Positions 47,549-56,246 of a stretch of 64,000 nt of DNA are shown piece after piece. The stretch's first letter is position 1. Each line of letters opens with the position of its first letter. The notes beneath the pieces were generated by a model. The model saw nothing but the letters and a program-made list of their open reading frames with translations. It had not been told where the DNA came from and made no database searches. Source of the DNA: Streptomyces sp. CB00455 (lineage in GTDB: Bacteria; Actinomycetota; Actinomycetes; Streptomycetales; Streptomycetaceae); the NCBI RefSeq assembly GCF_001905445.1, contig NZ_LIVQ01000001.1:434001-498000 (forward strand). The letters run 5' to 3'. The position numbers and the translations under genes are program-made.

Positions 47549-48085
47549 ATGATGAGCGGATCCGCGATGGCGGACGATGCGTACCAGCCCACCGGTGACA
47601 GCGGGGAACAGGCGGACGGAACGCCGCTCGACCTCCAGGACGCCATCGACGAGCGCACGTACGACGACATGCTGGACGAGGGCTACTCGCCTCCCGAGAA
47701 GCCGCTGGGCGTGACCAAGCACGGCACGACGGCGGCCGAGCAGCAGGCGGGCGAGAGCCTGGAGGACCGGCTGGCCCAGGAGGTCCCCGACGTCGCGGAG
47801 GCCGAGGGGGACGGGATCGGGGACCTGGCGGGCGGTGAGGGCGAGCCCCTGGACTCGGAAGTGGGCGGCGACCGGGCCGGGCGCCTGGTGGCACCCGATG
47901 AGGGCGCGCACGGCGACACGACCAAGGAACTCACCGCGCAGGACCGGGGCATCGACGGAGGTGCGGCGAGCGCGGAGGAGGCCGCCGTCCACGTCATCGG
48001 GGACGAACAGGACTACCTCAGCGAGGACGACGGGCTGAACGAGTACGACGTGGCCACCGGTGAGGGCGGGCCCGTGTCTGCCTGA
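47549..48085 (+). CDS. DUF5709 family acidic protein
   Basis: The protein is 178 aa and strongly acidic. Family text is visible: LDLQDAIDERTYDDMLDEGY, SPPEKPLGVTKHGTTAAEQQ and LEDRLAQEVPDV. Later Glu/Gly-rich segments and AASAEEAAVHVIGDEQDYLS complete it. There is no signal or membrane segment. AAGGAG precedes a double ATG at 47549-47554. The role is unknown; the family is widespread in Streptomyces and often near stress genes, which fits this window. Confidence 0.85.
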   Translation: MMSGSAMADDAYQPTGDSGEQADGTPLDLQDAIDERTYDDMLDEGYSPPEKPLGVTKHGTTAAEQQAGESLEDRLAQEVPDVAEAEGDGIGDLAGGEGEPLDSEVGGDRAGRLVAPDEGAHGDTTKELTAQDRGIDGGAASAEEAAVHVIGDEQDYLSEDDGLNEYDVATGEGGPVSA

Positions 48086-48118
48086 GCTCCCGGCTGGATC
48101 TCCCGGCCTGGACCACGT

Positions 48119-48156
48119 CCTGAGCCCCGGCCGCCCGAGCGCGGCCGGGGCTCAGG
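48119..48156. terminator. 16-bp perfect hairpin terminator
   Basis: Arms 48119-48134 and 48141-48156, loop of 6 nt, 34 bp after the DUF5709 stop. Confidence 0.82.
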
Positions 48157-48188
48157 GCATTCGCAGGCCGGCCGGCGGACGACATGCC

Positions 48189-48218
48189 GATGGCGCCCGC
48201 AGCAGCTGCGGGCGCCAT
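48189..48218. terminator. 14-bp hairpin, terminator of the cold-shock gene
   Basis: Arms 48189-48202 and 48205-48218 are perfectly complementary; the real loop will open a pair or two. It lies 37 bp past the cold-shock stop on the minus strand. Confidence 0.75.
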
Positions 48219-48254
48219 CCGTTCAGATCTGGGATCCGACGAGGGATCCGGGGG

Positions 48255-48458
48255 TCAGCCGCGGACGATGTTCTCCGCCTGCGGGCCCTTCTGACCCTGC
48301 GTGACGTCGAACGACACCGTCTCCCCCTCCGTCAGCTCGCGGTAGCCGTTGCCGGAGATGTTGGAGTAGTGGGCGAAGACATCCGGTCCGCCTCCATCCT
48401 GAGCGATGAAGCCGAAACCCTTTTCGGAGTTGAACCACTTCACGGTGCCGCTGGCCAT
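48255..48458 (-). CDS. Cold-shock protein (CspA family)
   Basis: The protein is 67 aa, normal length. RNP1 is KGFGFI and RNP2 is VFAHYS, where the usual second residue pair is V-H-F-S; the Tyr replaces Phe. It opens [20 protein letters not shown] and ends PQAENIV. It binds single-stranded RNA or DNA and prevents secondary structure. AGAGGAA precedes ATG 48458; a longer start at 48476 is less likely. The leader before it is about 190 bp to the next gene, room for the long leader known in such genes. Confidence 0.94.
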   Translation of the reverse strand: MASGTVKWFNSEKGFGFIAQDGGGPDVFAHYSNISGNGYRELTEGETVSFDVTQGQKGPQAENIVRG

Positions 48459-48649
48459 GCGCATTCCTCTGCTCAATTCACGAAGCGGCCCAGGCTCGGA
48501 CCGCTTCAGCGGCCATCCTCGGCCGCCAAGGCCACTTCTCCCCGGGTGAAGCCGTCCCTACACCTCCCCGCTCGACTTTGTCGTTTCGTACGACGGCTAC
48601 CCGTGTGGCGGGCACGCATCATCGGGCCGCGACGGGCAACAAGGGCTGC

Positions 48650-50554
48650 ATGACGACGGACCGCGGCGTGGCCGCAAGACGCTCCTGGCCCGTGCTGCTC
48701 GTGCCGGCCCAGACCATCGTGATGGTGCTGCTGGGCCTGCTCGTGACCAGCGCGCCGGCCTCCCACTGGCCGCTGCCGGTGGAGGACCGGATCAACCGCG
48801 GCCTCGCCGCACACCGCGTTTCCTGGGCCGACACCGCTACCGAGTGGCTCTCGCTGATGGCGAGCACCGAGGCCGTCATCAGTACGACGCTGATCTGCAT
48901 CGCCACCCTGCTGCTCCTGCCGCGCGCGCCCCGGTGGGCGGATGCGGCGTTCCTGGGAGTGTCGGTCGCCGTCCAGTCGGCCGTCTTCCTCCTCGTCACG
49001 ATGTGCGTCGAGCGGCCCCGCCCGGACGTGTCCCGGCTGGACGGCGCACCGCCGACCTCCAGCTTCCCCTCCGGTCACGTCGGGGCTTCCGTCGCCCTGT
49101 ACGGGGGCCTGGCCGCGCTGGCGATGGCGCGCATGCGCGGCCCCTGGCGGTACGCCGTGTCGGGAGCGCTGGCGCTCGTCCCCCCGCTGGTGGCGCTCTC
49201 GCGGCTGTACCGGGGCATGCACCACCCCACCGACGTGGTGGGCGGCATGATCAACGGCACGGCCACGCTGCTGATCATTGGTTCCGTCTTCCTGGTCGAG
49301 CGGTACCCGGCGGCCGCGGGCGCGCCCGGCGGTCTCACCCCGGCGACGGTTCCCGCGCCCTCCTCCGGCGCGCGGGCCGGCCGCAGGGCCGTCGTCGTCC
49401 GCCATCCGTACGGCTGCGGGGAGGAGTTGGCCGCCCGGGTGCGGGCCGTCCTGCTCCGTCACGGTTACACCGACCAGCGCTGGACGCCCACCACCGCCGA
49501 GCAGCCCAGCGGCGCTCTCGCCGACGAGGACGCCACGGCCGGCGCGGACCTGGTCGTGGCCTGCGGGGGCGACGGCACCGTCCGTGCCTGCGCCGACGTG
49601 CTGGCCGCCACCGGCGTCCCGTTGGCCGTCGTCCCCTGCGGCACCGGCAACCTCCTCGCGCGGAACCTCGGTCTTCCCCTGGACCCGGAGACCGCCCTGG
49701 AGGAGGCCCTGTCCGGCGACACCTTCCGGATCGATGTGGCGTCGGTGCAGGGCGACGGGCTGGAGCCGGTGCGGTTCACCGTCATGGCCGGGGCGGGCTT
49801 CGACGCCGCCATGGTCCGCGACGCTTCGGAGCGGCTCAAGGCGCGACTGGGCTGGGCCGCCTACGTCTGGGCGGCGGCGCGCCACCTCGCTGATCCCCGG
49901 ATGCGGCTGTCGGTACGGCTGGACGGGGGGCGCAGGCTCCGGCGCCGGGCCCGCATGGTCGTCATCGGCAACGTCGGATCGCTCCAGGGCGGCCTGGACC
50001 TCCTGCCCCGTGCACGGCCGGACAGCGGGCGGCTGGAGGTCATGCTCTTCGATCCGCACGGTGTCACCGGATGGTTCGCGGCCGTCGGTCATCTGACGGC
50101 ACGTGGAGTGCGCGCCCGCACCGGGCGGCCCGAGGGGGTGGCGGGCCCGGACGGGAGCAGGTCGGAGGCGGGCGGCGCCCTGGAGTACCACACGGCCACC
50201 TCGATCGACATCCGCTTCGCCCTGCCGCAGCCGCGCGAGATCGACGGCGATACGGTGGCCGACGGCCGCCGGCTGATGGTCCGGGTGGAACCCGGGGCCC
50301 TGCTGGTGCGCCTCCCCCGGCGCCCCGACGGCGCCCCGGGAGTACGGGACACGAGCGCCGCAGACCCGCACACGGACACGCGTACGGACACGGACGTGAA
50401 CGCGGACACGGACGTGAACGCGGACACGGACGTGAACGCGGGCACGGACGTGAACGCGGGCACGAGCGCCGTCGTGGGCGCCGAAACGGGTCCGGGCACG
50501 AACACCGGCGGCGGTACGGGCCGGCCGACGGTCCTCACCACCACACAGCGCTGA
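48650..50554 (+). CDS. Fusion of a PAP2 phosphatase and a diacylglycerol/sphingosine kinase domain
   Basis: The protein is 634 aa. The N-terminal half is a membrane PAP2 domain with the three motif blocks: CVERPRPDVS, SSFPSGHVGAS and YRGMHHPTDVVGG. The C-terminal half is a soluble lipid-kinase fold with ACGGDGTVRACADVLA and VPCGTGNLLARNLGL. So one protein joins a lipid phosphate phosphatase and a kinase of the diacylglycerol type. The C-terminal 70 residues contain 18-bp-encoded repeats (DVNADT). ATG 48650 has AAGGG upstream; a TTG at 48578 extends the frame without support. It heads an envelope-lipid gene group. Confidence 0.9.
   Translation: MTTDRGVAARRSWPVLLVPAQTIVMVLLGLLVTSAPASHWPLPVEDRINRGLAAHRVSWADTATEWLSLMASTEAVISTTLICIATLLLLPRAPRWADAAFLGVSVAVQSAVFLLVTMCVERPRPDVSRLDGAPPTSSFPSGHVGASVALYGGLAALAMARMRGPWRYAVSGALALVPPLVALSRLYRGMHHPTDVVGGMINGTATLLIIGSVFLVERYPAAAGAPGGLTPATVPAPSSGARAGRRAVVVRHPYGCGEELAARVRAVLLRHGYTDQRWTPTTAEQPSGALADEDATAGADLVVACGGDGTVRACADVLAATGVPLAVVPCGTGNLLARNLGLPLDPETALEEALSGDTFRIDVASVQGDGLEPVRFTVMAGAGFDAAMVRDASERLKARLGWAAYVWAAARHLADPRMRLSVRLDGGRRLRRRARMVVIGNVGSLQGGLDLLPRARPDSGRLEVMLFDPHGVTGWFAAVGHLTARGVRARTGRPEGVAGPDGSRSEAGGALEYHTATSIDIRFALPQPREIDGDTVADGRRLMVRVEPGALLVRLPRRPDGAPGVRDTSAADPHTDTRTDTDVNADTDVNADTDVNAGTDVNAGTSAVVGAETGPGTNTGGGTGRPTVLTTTQR
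50396..50467 (+). repeat. Four 18-bp tandem repeats in the fusion gene
   Basis: Units GTGAACGCGGACACGGAC (two exact, two with one or two changes) encode DVNADT-type hexapeptides in the C-terminal tail. Copy changes would stay in frame. Confidence 0.88.
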
Positions 50555-50603
50555 ACTCCCCTCCCCGCAGGGCGGAGGGCACACGGTCAGGAACAGGGAG
50601 ACG

Positions 50604-51557
50604 ATGGGCACCGCCACTCGGGTACCGCAGAGACGCGACGTACAGGGGGAGGAACTGTCCGGCGACGAGGCATGGGCCGCCCTGCGCCGCTACGGGGGCT
50701 GGAGCCTGGCCCGCGACGCCTTCATCCGCTTCCGCTACGCGGACGGATTCAGCCATTCCCGCGCACTGGCCCTGCAGACGGTCCTGTCCATCGTCCCCCT
50801 GGCGATCGCCGCGATAGGCCTGTCCAGCGTCCTGCACACCGAGGACGTCGGCCGCGTCGCCGAGCTCACCATCGGCCGCATCACCAGCGGCCCGAGCCAG
50901 GAGATGGTGGACGAAGCGCTGCGCCAGAGCCGCCGCAACGCCGGCGACGGCGGCGCGGCCGCACTCTGGCTGGGCCTGCTGTTCTCCCTGGTCAACGTCA
51001 CCACAAGCCTGTGCCAGGTGGAGCGCGGGGCCAACCGCATCTACGGCAACGAGCGAGACCGCCCCTTCCTGCACAAGTACTCCCGGGGACTGGCGATGGC
51101 CGCGCTCGCGGGCTTCCCCCTGGGGCTGAGCTTCATCGTCACCGTCCTCGGAGCCGACCTGACCCACGCGGTCGCCGAGGTCTACCACCTGGGCCCGGTC
51201 ACCACCCGGGCGTGGGACATCCTGCGCTGGCCGGTCGGCGTCCTGCTGGCCGTGCTGGCCACCAGTGCGATATTCAGGCTCTCGCCGCGCCGCGACCAGC
51301 CCGGTTACACCTGGCTCGCCTTCGGCGCGGTCGTCTACCTCGTACTGTGGATCGTCACGACCTGGGGCTTGAGCCTGTACGTCGGGGCCAGCAGCTCCTT
51401 CACCAGCGTGTACGGTCCGCTCAGCGCCGTCATGTCGCTGCTGCTGTGGTCCTACCTCACCTCGCTGGCCCTCTTCCTCGGCCTGGCGTTCGCCGCCCAG
51501 CTGGAGGCGGTACGGGCGGGCGTGAAATCGCCGATCGCACACGACCCCGGGGTCTGA
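50604..51557 (+). CDS. YihY/BrkB family membrane protein
   Basis: The protein is 317 aa with about six helices. Family landmarks are SRALALQTVLSIVPLAIAAI, the QVERGANRIYGNERDRP loop, and SLYVGASSSFTSVYGPLSAV before SLLLWSYLTSLALFLGLAFA. The old name ribonuclease BN for this family is misleading; it is an integral membrane protein of unsettled role, often tied to envelope or virulence functions. GGGAG precedes the ATG at 50604. It follows the lipid fusion gene by 49 bp and is probably co-transcribed. Confidence 0.9.
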   Translation: MGTATRVPQRRDVQGEELSGDEAWAALRRYGGWSLARDAFIRFRYADGFSHSRALALQTVLSIVPLAIAAIGLSSVLHTEDVGRVAELTIGRITSGPSQEMVDEALRQSRRNAGDGGAAALWLGLLFSLVNVTTSLCQVERGANRIYGNERDRPFLHKYSRGLAMAALAGFPLGLSFIVTVLGADLTHAVAEVYHLGPVTTRAWDILRWPVGVLLAVLATSAIFRLSPRRDQPGYTWLAFGAVVYLVLWIVTTWGLSLYVGASSSFTSVYGPLSAVMSLLLWSYLTSLALFLGLAFAAQLEAVRAGVKSPIAHDPGV

Positions 51558-51620
51558 TCCGGGCTCCGCCCCGGCCCTCGGGACGACGAAGGACCGCACA
51601 CGAAAGGACGCGGAGGCACC

Positions 51621-52553
51621 ATGGCAGAGCGCACCCCCCGGGACCGGGCCCGGAACCGGGATGTAACCGAAGGCCCGACAGCAGGCACGGCAGGAGGCCC
51701 GGGCGCCCCCACGGGGACGGGGGGCCGGCTCCGGCGGCGCGTGCGGGCCGCGCTGCCGTGGAGCTTCGGACCGGACACGGCCTTCGGCACGAGGCTCGCG
51801 CTGACCGCCGCCGCCACCGCCGCCGTGACCGTCCCCTTCGCGGTCGCGCTGGTGCTCGTCGAAAGCCGGTGGGCGCCGCTGTACCGGCTCGACCGGACGA
51901 CCGCCGAGCGCCTGCACCGCACGGCCCTCGAACATCCGGGGTGGGTCCGCGTCCTGGACGTCCTCACCGGCATCGTGTGGGATCCGGTCACCATGCGGTT
52001 GCTGGTGGCCGCCCTTGTCGGGTGGCTCCTGACGCGCCGCGCCTGGCGCCTGGCGGCCTGGGCTGCCGTCACCGCCGGGGTGAGCGCACTCACCGGTCTG
52101 CTGGCCAAGAACGCCGTCGAGCGGGCCCGCCCCCACCTGCCGGACCCGGTCGCCCACGCTCCCGGCTTCTCCTTCCCCTCCGGGCACGCCATGACGGCCA
52201 CCACCTCGTGCGCCATCCTCCTCCTGGTGCTGCTGCCCCTGGTGCCCCGCGCGTGGCGGCCGCTCCCCTGGGCCCTCTCGGTGGTCTCGGTGGTGGGCGT
52301 CGGCTACACGCGCGTCGCCCTCGGGGTGCACTGGGTGAGCGACGTGGTCGGGGGATGGCTGCTCGGTCTGGCCGTGGTCACCGCGACGACGCTCGTCTTC
52401 GAGGCGTGGCGGACCGACGTCGGACGTCGCCGGACAACGGTCACCGAGGGCCTGGAACCGGAGCTCTCGGCGAACGGCCCGGAAGACCCCGAGCCGCCCC
52501 TGGGCGCCGCACCCGGCGCCGCCCCTTCCCCCGCCGGGCCGCCGGCTCGCTGA
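51621..52553 (+). CDS. PAP2 family membrane phosphatase
   Basis: The protein is 310 aa. A polar N-terminus (about residues 1-60) precedes a six-helix PAP2 core with KNAVERARPHLP, FSFPSGHAMTA and RVALGVHWVSDVVGG, carrying the catalytic His residues. It should dephosphorylate lipid phosphates or undecaprenyl pyrophosphate on the outer face. A Pro/Glu-rich tail follows. GGAGG lies before the ATG at 51621. It is the second PAP2 domain in the group and, with 63 bp to the BrkB gene, likely the same operon. Confidence 0.9.
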   Translation: MAERTPRDRARNRDVTEGPTAGTAGGPGAPTGTGGRLRRRVRAALPWSFGPDTAFGTRLALTAAATAAVTVPFAVALVLVESRWAPLYRLDRTTAERLHRTALEHPGWVRVLDVLTGIVWDPVTMRLLVAALVGWLLTRRAWRLAAWAAVTAGVSALTGLLAKNAVERARPHLPDPVAHAPGFSFPSGHAMTATTSCAILLLVLLPLVPRAWRPLPWALSVVSVVGVGYTRVALGVHWVSDVVGGWLLGLAVVTATTLVFEAWRTDVGRRRTTVTEGLEPELSANGPEDPEPPLGAAPGAAPSPAGPPAR

Positions 52554-52607
52554 ACGCGGACGGGCGCCGGGCGGGATAGCCGGGCACCGACGGGGCATCC
52601 GGACGGT

Positions 52608-53288
52608 ATGGAGACTTCCGCTCAATCCCCTTCGGCGGCAGGGAAGTCGGGAAGACCCGTCTCCCGCGGGCTGGTGTCGGCCGCCGCCGTCCTCGTGGCC
52701 CTGGCCGCGCTCCTCGTCATCGCCGGCCGCTTCAGCCTGCTCCCCGGCTTCGGGGGCCTGTTCGGCGACGAGACACACGACCGCACCGGCCCGGCCGTCC
52801 TCAAGTCGATTCAGAACATGAACCGTTACGAGGGTGCCGTCGGCAACTTCCAGGTGGTGGTGGACCTGGAGAAGGACGCCAAACTGCTGCCCGACGCCAT
52901 CCGCGGCACCCGCACGCTGTACGTCGGCGCGGGTACGGTCGGCGCCTACGTCGACTTCGCACGGCTCGCCGACGAGAACGTCACCGTCAACGCGGACCGC
53001 ACCGAGGCCGTGCTGCGGCTGCCGCACGCGACCCTCGGCGACCCGGCCCTCGATCCCGCGCGCTCCTACGCCGTGTCGAAGGAGCGCGGCCTGCTGGACC
53101 GGCTGGGCGACCTCTTCTCCGACAACCCGGCCGGCGAGCAGGCCGTCCAGAAGGTCGCCGTCCAGCACATCGCGGACGCGGCGCGCGACAGCGGTCTCGC
53201 CCAGCGCGCGGAGAAGAACACCACCGCCATGCTGGAGGGCCTGCTGCGCTCCCTCGGCTTCCGGCAGGTCTCCGTCACCTACGCGTGA
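52608..53288 (+). CDS. DUF4230 family membrane-anchored protein
   Basis: The protein is 226 aa. One N-terminal helix (VSAAAVLVALAALLVIAGRF) is followed by an outside domain with the DUF4230 pattern: AVLKSIQNMNRYEGAVGNFQ, LYVGAGTVGAYVDFARLADE and ending QVSVTYA. The function is unknown. The start at ATG 52608 has a weak ribosome-binding site. It is the last gene in the envelope-lipid group, 54 bp after the PAP2 gene, and is followed by a terminator-like hairpin. Confidence 0.82.
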   Translation: METSAQSPSAAGKSGRPVSRGLVSAAAVLVALAALLVIAGRFSLLPGFGGLFGDETHDRTGPAVLKSIQNMNRYEGAVGNFQVVVDLEKDAKLLPDAIRGTRTLYVGAGTVGAYVDFARLADENVTVNADRTEAVLRLPHATLGDPALDPARSYAVSKERGLLDRLGDLFSDNPAGEQAVQKVAVQHIADAARDSGLAQRAEKNTTAMLEGLLRSLGFRQVSVTYA

Positions 53289-53370
53289 GCGGTCACCCGC
53301 GGCCACCCGCAGGGCCGCGGCGCGTCCCCGCCGGCGGGGACGGGCTCGGACGGGTGCGGACACGCAAGAG

Positions 53371-53402
53371 CCCCGGCCGGTCTGGGGGGTGACCGGCCGG
53401 GG
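53371..53402. terminator. 12-bp perfect hairpin
   Basis: CCCCGGCCGGTC at 53371-53382 and its complement at 53391-53402. It sits in a 338-bp gene-free gap (53289-53626) between convergent genes. The rest of that gap holds a small CCCCGCCGGCGGGG palindrome near 53327 and nothing else I can call. Confidence 0.7.
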
Positions 53403-53626
53403 CGGCAGGGGGTGTGGCGGCGGAGGGCGGTCGCCTCTCGGCGGGGGGCTCCACAGGGCTTCAGCCGAACGATCTTCCCTGTGGGCCAGGGGTGAGGCCC
53501 GGGGACACTGTCCCCTCCGCAGCCACATATAGATGAACGGTCAATCAATCCCCCGTGTTCCGGCACCCGGCTGTGACCTGGGACACCCCCGGCTGCCCGC
53601 GACCGCCGGCTCCCGTCGCGCGACCG

Positions 53627-54961
53627 TCAGGACGCCGGACCCTCCATGCCTTCCAGGCTGTCCATGAAGGAGCTGACGGAGAACACCGCACGGCCCGGAC
53701 CGGCGGGGCCGTACCCGGGCGGGGAGCTCAGGCCGTACTCCTCCAGGGTCGCCCGGTAGGTTTCCAGCAGGCGGATGTGGTATTCCAGCGGCGCGCCCAG
53801 CGGATTGGCCTTGCCCAGGGGCGTCGTCGGCTCGGGGCACCAGGTGGTGAAGCGCGGAACCACCCCCTTGGACATGAAGAACCGCAGGCCCTCGGCCGTC
53901 GATTCGATCGCCTCGCTCACCTTCGTGAAGCCGAAGGGCTCGGCCATCTCGATGCCCGCCACGAAGTTGGGGATCACGTTGCGCGGCCCGAAGACCTCGG
54001 CCGAGTCCAGGATCCTGCGGTGCCATTCGTCACGGCCGACGTACCGCTCCTTGCCCGGGCAGTGCAGCTGGAACAGCCTGCGGTCCCACACCTCGAAGTT
54101 GGGGTGGTAGATACGGATGCCGTAGTCGTGGAAGCGCTGCACGTCCTCGCGCGGCAGGGCCTGGGCGACGACCTTGCCGATCCAGCGGCCCGGGAAGCGC
54201 TCCTCGATGGCCTTCGCGTAGTGGCCGTAGAAATCGGCCTCGTCGCGGCCGGCCACCTGCGAGGTGATCGATCCGCCGGTCAGGGTGTAGGCCCGGGAGG
54301 TCCCCGCGGTGTCGTAGCGGTCGATGATCTCCAGCGCCTCCAAGACCTCCTCGACCGGCTTCACCCCGGTGTACGGGCGGCCCGCCGCCTTGTGCTGGCG
54401 CCAGTTGTGGTTGATGTCGCAGAACTGGCACTCTTCCTTGGCGCCGAAGTACTGGCACACCCGGAAGACCGTCAGGTAGACGAGGTAGCCCCACTGGATG
54501 GTCGGCGCGACCTCCATGACCGACTTGCCGTTCGAGAGCGTGTGGCGGTAGTACTCCGGCATCGGGGGCAGGCCGACGTCCGCGATCCGCACCCCGTCCA
54601 GGTAGAGGCCGAGCGCGCCGTCCTCGCCGCCCCGCACGACGTAGGGGGACTGCGGATTGACGCGTACGGACACGACGGTCCGGCGCAGTCCGTAGGGGCC
54701 GCCGGTGAGCACGATCTCCTCGGGCGGCCGGTTGAGCGCGGCCGCGCCGAGTTCGGGGAGCGTGCGGTGGTCGAAGGAGAAGATGAAGTACGACTTCGGC
54801 TTGACGTCACCGCGGGCACCGTCCGCGGTGCCGCTGAGCGCCGACTCGTCGAACGCCATCCCGCCGCGCAGCAGGTCTTCCTTGATCACGGCCTCCCGGG
54901 GCACGTGCGGGAAGCGCCCCATCAGGTCCTCCACCAGCGCGGTACGGCTCGGGCTCTCCAT
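53627..54961 (-). CDS. Radical SAM protein with atypical cysteine spacing
   Basis: The protein is 444 aa. Its candidate iron-sulphur motif is C169-x8-C178-x2-C181 (RVCQYFGAKEECQFCD), not the usual C-x3-C-x2-C. It is followed by the SAM-binding GG motif TLTGGSITSQ and barrel strands (PNFVAGIEMAEPFGF). An N-terminal domain of about 160 residues with beta-rich text (VVSVRVNPQSPYVVRGGEDG) comes first. The reaction and substrate are unknown. ATG 54961 follows GAGGGAG. It lies downstream of a MerR-type gene on the same strand, 185 bp away. The family call is from barrel motifs and the cluster, read by eye. Confidence 0.8.
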   Translation of the reverse strand: MESPSRTALVEDLMGRFPHVPREAVIKEDLLRGGMAFDESALSGTADGARGDVKPKSYFIFSFDHRTLPELGAAALNRPPEEIVLTGGPYGLRRTVVSVRVNPQSPYVVRGGEDGALGLYLDGVRIADVGLPPMPEYYRHTLSNGKSVMEVAPTIQWGYLVYLTVFRVCQYFGAKEECQFCDINHNWRQHKAAGRPYTGVKPVEEVLEALEIIDRYDTAGTSRAYTLTGGSITSQVAGRDEADFYGHYAKAIEERFPGRWIGKVVAQALPREDVQRFHDYGIRIYHPNFEVWDRRLFQLHCPGKERYVGRDEWHRRILDSAEVFGPRNVIPNFVAGIEMAEPFGFTKVSEAIESTAEGLRFFMSKGVVPRFTTWCPEPTTPLGKANPLGAPLEYHIRLLETYRATLEEYGLSSPPGYGPAGPGRAVFSVSSFMDSLEGMEGPAS

Positions 54962-55146
54962 CTGTTGCTCCCTCGGGTCGGGCGGACGACGGTACGGCGG
55001 GGCCGCCACCGCACTGACCCGTCCGGGCGCGCACGTGTGACGGGATCCTGCACGGCATACCGATCGTTTCAGACGGCCGCCCCGGCCGGCTCACCGAGGA
55101 GCCCCGGCGGCAGGGAACTGCCCCGGCAGTGGGCCGCAGCGTGCTC

Positions 55147-55497
55147 TCAGCGGTCCGCGCCCTCGCTCACGCCGGTCCGGGCCCTGCGGTATTCGGCGTT
55201 CAGGCGCTGGGCTTCCTCCAGCTGGTCTTCCAGGATGACGATCCGGCAGGCGGCCTCGATGGGGGCGCCCTGGTCGACGAGCTCACGGGCGCGGGCCGCG
55301 ATCCGCAGCTGGTAGCGGGAGTACCGGCGGTGGCCGCCCTCGGAGCGCAGCGGGGTGATCAGGCGGGCCTCTCCGATGGCGCGGAGGAAGTTGGGGGTGG
55401 TGCCGAGCATCTCGGCGGCCCGGCCCATGGTGTAGGCGGGGTAGTCGTCGTCGTCCAGGTGACCGCCGAGCGGGCCTGTCGGTGTTACTGCTGTCAT
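55147..55497 (-). CDS. MerR-type regulator
   Basis: The protein is 116 aa. The winged helix shows YTMGRAAEMLGTTPNFLRAI, then LITPLRSEGGHRRYSRYQLR, the diagnostic GGHRRY wing. A short helix for dimerisation follows (LEDQLEEAQRLNAEYRRA). There is no large effector domain and no cysteines, so it does not look like a metal sensor; it resembles small HspR- or BldC-size members. GAGGTG precedes ATG 55497. It is upstream of the radical SAM gene and divergent from a STAS gene. Confidence 0.88.
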   Translation of the reverse strand: MTAVTPTGPLGGHLDDDDYPAYTMGRAAEMLGTTPNFLRAIGEARLITPLRSEGGHRRYSRYQLRIAARARELVDQGAPIEAACRIVILEDQLEEAQRLNAEYRRARTGVSEGADR

Positions 55498-55802
55498 CTG
55501 CACCTCAATCACGGAAACGCGTCGAGGGGCCCCGCTGCCGTACGGCACCAAGGCCCCGAAGGAAAATTCAACACCACCGGGCGGCGCTCCCGCCACGCCG
55601 GCCTGCCGTTCCCGGCGCACCGGGCTGTCGGGGGCGGGCCGCTCGGCCGTGCTTGTGAGACAGACCATAACGACACCGTTGGTTCATGTCTACTGTGCTG
55701 AGTGTAGATTTTCCCGTCGTCAGAACAGAGGTATTCTATGGCCGTATCCCCGGCCAGGAGGCCGCGGCAAGCGCGCCGACCAGGCCAGGACGAGGAGCAG
55801 AC
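55498..55802. other. Divergent region between MerR and STAS genes
   Basis: There is no gene in these 305 bp. A notably AT-rich patch runs 55663-55745, likely holding both promoters. AGAGGTATTCT near 55732 could be part of a SigB-like -10 (GGTAT), but I cannot place a matching -35. Confidence 0.4.
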
Positions 55803-56135
55803 GTGAGCGAGACGGCGCGGGTTCAGGCGCTGCCCGACCAGGACGGCACACGCGTCATCGTGTGCGTCGGCGAGTTCGACATCACCTCCACCGGCCCCCT
55901 GCGGGAGGCGCTCGAAGCCGCCGCACGCGACGGGGTCTCGCGGACCGTGCTCGACCTGGTCGGATTGTCCTTCGCGGATTCCACCCTGCTCAACACCCTG
56001 ATCCAGGCCCACAACAGGCAGCACCTCGTGCTCGCCGGGCCGCTCTCCCCCCAGCTGGCCAGGCTCTTCGAGGTGACCGGCACCGACGCCGTCTTCCACC
56101 TGACGCCGGACCTGGCCAGCGCCTGCGCCCCCTGA
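55803..56135 (+). CDS. STAS domain anti-sigma factor antagonist
   Basis: The protein is 110 aa. It shows RVIVCVGEFDITSTGPLREA, VLDLVGLSFADSTLLNTLIQ and FEVTGTDAVFHLTPDLA. The phosphorylatable position is the Ser in FADSTLL. It is clearly homologous by eye to the 24467 STAS protein (shared FADS-x-LN-LI-A pattern), so the two are probably paralogues. GTG 55803 follows GAGGAG. It would act with an RsbW-like ATPase and a SpoIIE phosphatase. No such partner is adjacent; it is divergent from a MerR gene. Confidence 0.88.
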   Translation: MSETARVQALPDQDGTRVIVCVGEFDITSTGPLREALEAAARDGVSRTVLDLVGLSFADSTLLNTLIQAHNRQHLVLAGPLSPQLARLFEVTGTDAVFHLTPDLASACAP

Positions 56136-56246
56136 CGCGAGCCCGCTCGCTCCCGGTCAGACTGTCCGCGGCGCAGGCGGTGGCGGGCGGGCCCGGCACG
56201 GGCTCGACGCCGCCGCGAGGGCGAGTCCGTCCAGTCCGGGGGCGGC

